Source: Sulfurimonas sp.
GTDB taxonomy: Bacteria; Campylobacterota; Campylobacteria; Campylobacterales; Sulfurimonadaceae
Reading direction: 5' to 3'
Assembly (NCBI GenBank): GCA_030646745.1
Contig: JAUSKV010000177.1
Location: forward strand, 1 to 9,124
DNA: 9,124 bases
This document shows, piece by piece, positions 5,506 to 9,124 of this stretch. A model generated the notes under the pieces. That model was not told the origin of the DNA. It searched no databases and worked only from the letters and a program-made list of their open reading frames with translations. The position numbers and the translations under genes were made by a program. Each line of letters opens with the position of its first letter. The first letter of the stretch is position 1.

Positions 5506-6927
5506 CTATTGAATATAAGGAGCCAAAAAATCTCTCAAAACCGTAAGTAAAACAGTCAATAAAATTGTGCCGAAAATTAAATAAACAGCATATTTATTTA
5601 AAAGAATATCAAAAAAGTTTTTTACTCCAAACGCTCTGATTGTCAAAAAGAAACTTACAAAACCGCTGATAGTGCTCGCAAGCGCTAAGCCGCCTGCACC
5701 CATCGGCAAGACGAGAGAGGCTGAAAAGAGTATATAGGTAAAAAGAGAAGCCGTTGCAATTTTAGCAGCATGCATCTGCATCTCTTTTGCGTAGAGCCAG
5801 AGCAGAAGCAGTTTTTGAAGCCCGAATGGAATCAGCCCTATCATGTACATCTGCAAAACAAAAGTAGTTGTTTGCGTGTCGTTTGAGGTAAATGCACCTC
5901 GTTCAAACAGAAGTTTCGTCATTTCGTGGGCTAACATATATCCAATAATCGTGCTTGCAGTGAGTAAAAATGCCAAAAACCAAAAGGCTTTTTTCATGTA
6001 GGCAAGAGCTTTTTTTTCATCAGAGTTGTTTAAAAATCTTGCAATGCGCGGAAAAAGAGCTATGGATGTTGCAATGGCGAAGAGTGCCAAAGGAAGTTGA
6101 AAAATGCGATTTGCATAGTAGAGATAGCTAATGGAACCCGTCACTAAAAACGAAGCAAAAAAAGTATCTAAAAACCCACTCACCTGTGCGGTAGAGTTGC
6201 CCCAAACAGCAGGAAAAAATTGTGAGCGAAATTTTTTTGTCTCATGTTGAATGATTTTTGACTTTACTCTTAGGTATTTAAATCCGCCATAAAAAAGTTT
6301 GCATAATCCTAAATTATATATTGCTATGGCATGGGCGATAAGTTGTAGAACCCCGCCGATTACAACACCAAAACTTAGGTAATAGACTATTTCGCTTTGG
6401 CTTTTGTCATGTGAGAAGTAGAGAGCCAAAATAAGCGATATATTTAAAAGAGCTGTAGAAAAAGCCGATGTAGCAAAGTGGTGTTTATATTGTAAAAGTG
6501 TGCTTAGAAAGGTAACTATAAAAATAAGCGGAAGATACCAAAAATTTATGGCTACAAAGGGTGCTGCGAGCTCTATTGTTTTTTCATCAAAACCAATAGC
6601 CACCGCATTTGTTGCAAGAGAGGGCAGAAGATTTACAAGAAGAGAGATTATAAGAATGACAGAGAGAAAAATAAAAAATATATTGACCGAAAAAACAGAT
6701 TTATGTCGTGAACGGGCAAATGCAGGCATGAAAGCCTGCGTAAAAGCTCCTTCTGCAAAGATACGACGAAAAAGATTTGGAAGCTTAAAAGCGATAAAAA
6801 ATATATCGCTATAAATATTTGCACCGAGTGCGGAGGCGGTCATTAAATCTCTTAAAAATCCTAAAACTCTTGAGAATAGAATCCCGAAACTGTTAGTAAA
6901 AATAGCTTTAAACATTGGGCTTCTCAT
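5506..6927 (-). CDS. murJ: Lipid II flippase MurJ (MviN family)
   Basis: Inner-membrane MOP-superfamily protein that flips lipid II to the periplasm for peptidoglycan synthesis. 473 residues (E. coli 511), almost wholly hydrophobic with many predicted membrane helices. Family hallmarks: FGILFSRVLGFLRD with R20 and R26, KLPNLFRRIFAEGAFTQAF at 48-66 with R54/R55, and YYANRIFQLPLALF with R274; these match the cavity arginines R18, R24, R52 and R270 of E. coli MurJ. The start is uncertain: the ATG at 6927 has no Shine-Dalgarno, while the in-frame ATG at 6915 (MFKAIFTNSFG) has GAGAAG just upstream and gives the more typical N-terminus. Divergent from the FapA gene; 76 bp upstream of ccdA on the same strand, with no terminator seen between, so readthrough into ccdAB and cysS is possible. 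Confidence 0.96.
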   Translation of the reverse strand: MRSPMFKAIFTNSFGILFSRVLGFLRDLMTASALGANIYSDIFFIAFKLPNLFRRIFAEGAFTQAFMPAFARSRHKSVFSVNIFFIFLSVILIISLLVNLLPSLATNAVAIGFDEKTIELAAPFVAINFWYLPLIFIVTFLSTLLQYKHHFATSAFSTALLNISLILALYFSHDKSQSEIVYYLSFGVVIGGVLQLIAHAIAIYNLGLCKLFYGGFKYLRVKSKIIQHETKKFRSQFFPAVWGNSTAQVSGFLDTFFASFLVTGSISYLYYANRIFQLPLALFAIATSIALFPRIARFLNNSDEKKALAYMKKAFWFLAFLLTASTIIGYMLAHEMTKLLFERGAFTSNDTQTTTFVLQMYMIGLIPFGLQKLLLLWLYAKEMQMHAAKIATASLFTYILFSASLVLPMGAGGLALASTISGFVSFFLTIRAFGVKNFFDILLNKYAVYLIFGTILLTVLLTVLRDFLAPYIQ

Positions 6928-7004
6928 AATTTTTACGAAATTTTAACAAATATTCGGTTAAAATGAAGACCCTAAAAAATTAAACTTTGATAAGGATAGA
7001 ATAT
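6928..7004. promoter_or_regulatory. Divergent promoter region between murJ and the FapA gene
   Basis: 77 bp, very AT-rich. On the plus strand TTAAAAT at 6958-6964 is a -10-like site for the FapA gene. On the minus strand TAAAAT at 6940-6945 is a -10-like site for murJ. Neither has a clear -35. If the minus-strand site is used, transcription would start near 6933, only a few bases before the ATG at 6927, which favours the murJ start at 6915. These are weak matches in AT-rich DNA. Confidence 0.3.
6993..6997 (+). promoter_or_regulatory. Shine-Dalgarno that fixes the FapA start
   Basis: AGGAT at 6993-6997 lies 7-8 nt before the ATG at 7005. The upstream in-frame TTG at 6987 has no such site and overlaps this one, so translation should start at 7005. 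Confidence 0.65.
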
Positions 7005-8915
7005 ATGGCATTCTTTGGCTCAACAAAAAAATCTGAATCAGTATCAAAAAGTATGCGCCCTACTGTTATCAGAACTCAAAATGTAGCCAAAGAATTAATG
7101 ACATTAGCTAAAACTTATGATATAAAAATGGAGAAAATAGATTTTAATATTTTAGATATTCAAACATATGTTAGAGAAAATAAAGATGGCACTGAACATG
7201 AATGGGAAGAGATTACAGCTGACGAGCTTTATGAACTAGACGAAAAAGAGGCATTTTTAAATCCAAACTTTCAAATTAAACAGATGTATGAAATTGAATT
7301 TTTTCAAAAAGAGCAGGACGAAGATTTATACAAAGATTTTAATCTGGCAGTCGGGGCTAATGCCACAAAATGTAAAGTTTATCTCAGCATCAAAGAGGGT
7401 TCTAAGGTAGAGTACAATAAAAACTTTGAGCAAGATCTTTTGATGATGATAAATAAAAGGAAAATTCGTGCAGGAGTGTTGGTAAATATTTTTGATGAGA
7501 TGTTGGGAGATGCAGTCTTTAAGCTCTCTTCTCATGTGAGAGTAGAAGAGAAAGTGGTTTATAACAAATCCGAAACTCTATTGATTGCGGAGAGCTTTGA
7601 GCCTACGATTACTTTAGACGATGCTTTAGTTTTTTATTATAAAAAAGAGAAAGAGCAGCATGCAGATAATGAAAAAGTTGATTACTCTGCCCGCGGATTT
7701 ATAAAAAGTGTGGTTAAAGATGAACTTCTTATAGAGTATATAAAAGCGCAAGAGGGTAAACCCGGCAGAAATTGTCGTGGTGAATTTATGACACCAAAAC
7801 CGCCTGAAGTTAAGAATGAGCCAAAATTTACAGTTGATGATACAATAAGAGTGGTCGATGATACAAAAAGTACTAAATATTTTGCCAATGCAAACGGTTA
7901 TATTTCACTAGAGGGAACGACCTATACTATAAAAAAAGAGATGGATATAGGTTCGATAGATTTTAAATCAACAGGTTCAATTGCAACAGCTTTGAGTGCG
8001 GATGTTTCTATAAATGTTAAAGAGGCTAACTCTGATAAAGATGCTGTCGGAAACGGCATGATAGTTGAAGTTACCGAAATACATATTGAGGGAAATGTAG
8101 GCTCGAATGCAAAAATTAATGCTATAAAAGCAGTTGTAGAAGGTCAAACGCATAAAACTTCACAAATACGGGCGGAGAGTTTAAAAATAAATATCCATAA
8201 GGGAGCAGCTTATGGCAAGAAAGTCAATATTACCAGATTAGAACATGGTGTTGTTGATTGTGACGAAGCTCTTATAATGCAAGCCATAGGCGGTGATATC
8301 CGTGCTAAAGAGATAACTATTGAGGTGTGTGCATCTTATGTAAAAGCAACAGCTTCTAGATTTATAGAGATAAAAAAGCTTCATGGAGGCGAGAATATTT
8401 TTACTATAGACCCTTTGCTTAAAAAAGAGGCAAAGAAGAGTGTACATAAAAATAAAGATAAAGTAAATGAGATTGAAATTGAGCTTAGAGATATTAAAAA
8501 AGAGATACTTAAATATATGAGTCTTATTGAGGAGAATGCTACAGCTTTTAATGATGTTAAAAAAAGATTGATGCACTATAAGAAAAATGGTGTAAAAATG
8601 CCGACCTCTTTTGTGAAACAGTATAAACATTTTCATGCAATGCAAGAGACTCTCTCTACTTTAAAAAAAGATTTTGATATAAAAAAAGACACTCTTCAAC
8701 TTTTAACAGCAGATTCGGCATCTTTGCAAGATAATATATTTGATGCGAGAGTAATAAATAGAGATCATTGGGTCGGGTATAATGAGATAAAATTTAAGCT
8801 GATTGACCCGCCTATTGATGTTGTCTATTTTCCAAAAGAGGGTTCGCATGAAAAAGTTTTTGGTTTAGTTGAGGTTGATGAAGGCATATTTGAGATACAG
8901 GCTGTAAAAGAGTGA
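7005..8915 (+). CDS. FapA-family protein (DUF342, flagellar assembly protein A type)
   Basis: 636 residues from the ATG at 7005 (MAFFGSTKKSES), chosen over a TTG six codons upstream because of its AGGAT site. There is no signal peptide or membrane segment, so it should be cytoplasmic. The EGKPGRNCRGEFM segment at about 250-262, followed by PKPPE, is the conserved Gly-rich motif of FapA/DUF342. Residues about 310-455 alternate short beta strands with Gly and Asn turns, as in the right-handed beta-helix core of the family. Residues about 478-575 are Lys/Glu-rich and likely coiled coil, followed by a small C-terminal beta domain. In Vibrio vulnificus FapA is tied to polar flagellum assembly and binds EIIA-Glc; the role here is unknown. 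Its TGA overlaps the ruvA GTG by 4 nt. From memory, the C. jejuni gene at the same place (Cj0800c) is the likely orthologue. Confidence 0.85.
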   Translation: MAFFGSTKKSESVSKSMRPTVIRTQNVAKELMTLAKTYDIKMEKIDFNILDIQTYVRENKDGTEHEWEEITADELYELDEKEAFLNPNFQIKQMYEIEFFQKEQDEDLYKDFNLAVGANATKCKVYLSIKEGSKVEYNKNFEQDLLMMINKRKIRAGVLVNIFDEMLGDAVFKLSSHVRVEEKVVYNKSETLLIAESFEPTITLDDALVFYYKKEKEQHADNEKVDYSARGFIKSVVKDELLIEYIKAQEGKPGRNCRGEFMTPKPPEVKNEPKFTVDDTIRVVDDTKSTKYFANANGYISLEGTTYTIKKEMDIGSIDFKSTGSIATALSADVSINVKEANSDKDAVGNGMIVEVTEIHIEGNVGSNAKINAIKAVVEGQTHKTSQIRAESLKINIHKGAAYGKKVNITRLEHGVVDCDEALIMQAIGGDIRAKEITIEVCASYVKATASRFIEIKKLHGGENIFTIDPLLKKEAKKSVHKNKDKVNEIEIELRDIKKEILKYMSLIEENATAFNDVKKRLMHYKKNGVKMPTSFVKQYKHFHAMQETLSTLKKDFDIKKDTLQLLTADSASLQDNIFDARVINRDHWVGYNEIKFKLIDPPIDVVYFPKEGSHEKVFGLVEVDEGIFEIQAVKE

Positions 8916-9124
8916 TAGTAGGTTTAAGAGGAGCTGTCGAGTACAAGGAACCGACCTTTGTACATGTGGAAGTTGGCGGTGTGGTTTATGAAGTTTTTAT
9001 CTCTTTAAAAACATTTTCAGCATTGCCCAAGGGAGAGGTTAAACTTTTTACTTCGCATATTATTCGTGAAGATGCACAACTTTTATTCGGGTTTTTAGAG
9101 AGTAGCGAAAAAGCACTCTTTACC
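8912..9124 (+). CDS. ruvA: Holliday junction branch migration protein RuvA, N-terminal part (3' end outside window)
   Basis: The first 71 residues of RuvA, starting with GTG at 8912-8914: MIVGLRGAVEYKEPTFVHVE. This is domain I (the OB fold) of the tetramer that binds four-way junctions and loads the RuvB motor. It aligns with E. coli MIGRLRGII, the IEVGGVGYEV strand (here VEVGGVVYEV) and VREDAQLLYGF (here IREDAQLLFGF). The start codon overlaps the FapA stop (GTGA), with no strong ribosome site, so translation is probably coupled. The helix-hairpin-helix domain II and the RuvB-binding domain III lie beyond the window. Confidence 0.96.
   Translation, partial: MIVGLRGAVEYKEPTFVHVEVGGVVYEVFISLKTFSALPKGEVKLFTSHIIREDAQLLFGFLESSEKALFT

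Noticed and set aside
6987..7004. TTG start for the FapA gene, giving six extra residues
   Set aside because: There is no ribosome site before it, and the AGGAT site that serves the ATG at 7005 lies within this extension.
7326..8645. Minus-strand open frames inside the FapA gene (7326-7535, 7682-7888, 8238-8645)
   Set aside because: Antisense to a convincing family gene; the 135-codon frame is rich in Phe, Ile, Tyr and Cys, as expected of the complement of Lys/Glu-rich AT-rich coding DNA.

Overview
The window is AT-rich, compact DNA. Its genes point to a member of the Campylobacterota (epsilonproteobacteria), probably a Sulfurimonas-like sulfur oxidiser. Three things suggest this: the block ruvA - FapA-family gene - murJ - cysS (from memory, the same neighbours occur in Campylobacter jejuni around Cj0799-Cj0802), the abundance of signalling genes (GGDEF, chemoreceptor, PilZ), and the style of the proteins. 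The genus is an inference, since no search could be run.

Layout. At the left edge is the 3' end of a plus-strand GGDEF (diguanylate cyclase type) gene. A 218-bp, hairpin-rich intergenic stretch follows, ending in a tandem 22-nt repeat. Five minus-strand genes occupy 445-5429, listed here from left to right: a DHH/DHHA1 phosphoesterase, a membrane chemoreceptor with a periplasmic CxxCH haem-c motif and a C-terminal PilZ domain, cysS, a ccdB-type toxin and its ccdA antitoxin. murJ (5506-6927) is also on the minus strand. A 77-bp divergent promoter region separates it from a plus-strand FapA/DUF342 gene, whose stop codon overlaps the GTG start of ruvA, which runs off the right edge.

How the genes relate. 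The right half is housekeeping: lipid II flipping (murJ), Cys-tRNA charging (cysS) and Holliday-junction processing (ruvA), plus FapA. Between murJ and cysS sits a complete ccdAB toxin-antitoxin module. It has its own extended -10 promoter, overlapped by a perfect inverted repeat that looks like an operator. ccdB ends only 13 bp before cysS, so the essential synthetase gene may be co-transcribed with the module. The left half may be linked by c-di-GMP: a GGDEF protein (synthesis), a PilZ-tailed chemoreceptor (binding) and a DHH phosphoesterase (a family that includes nucleases able to degrade short oligonucleotides). That link is a hypothesis.

Most notable points: the haem-c/MCP/PilZ fusion; the ccdAB module inside a conserved housekeeping block, with a CcdB lacking the Trp that F-plasmid CcdB uses against gyrase; and a short motif AGTGCGTAANNTCAG found in inverted orientation on both sides of the DHH gene. 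I saw no tRNA, rRNA, CRISPR array, transposase or phage gene.
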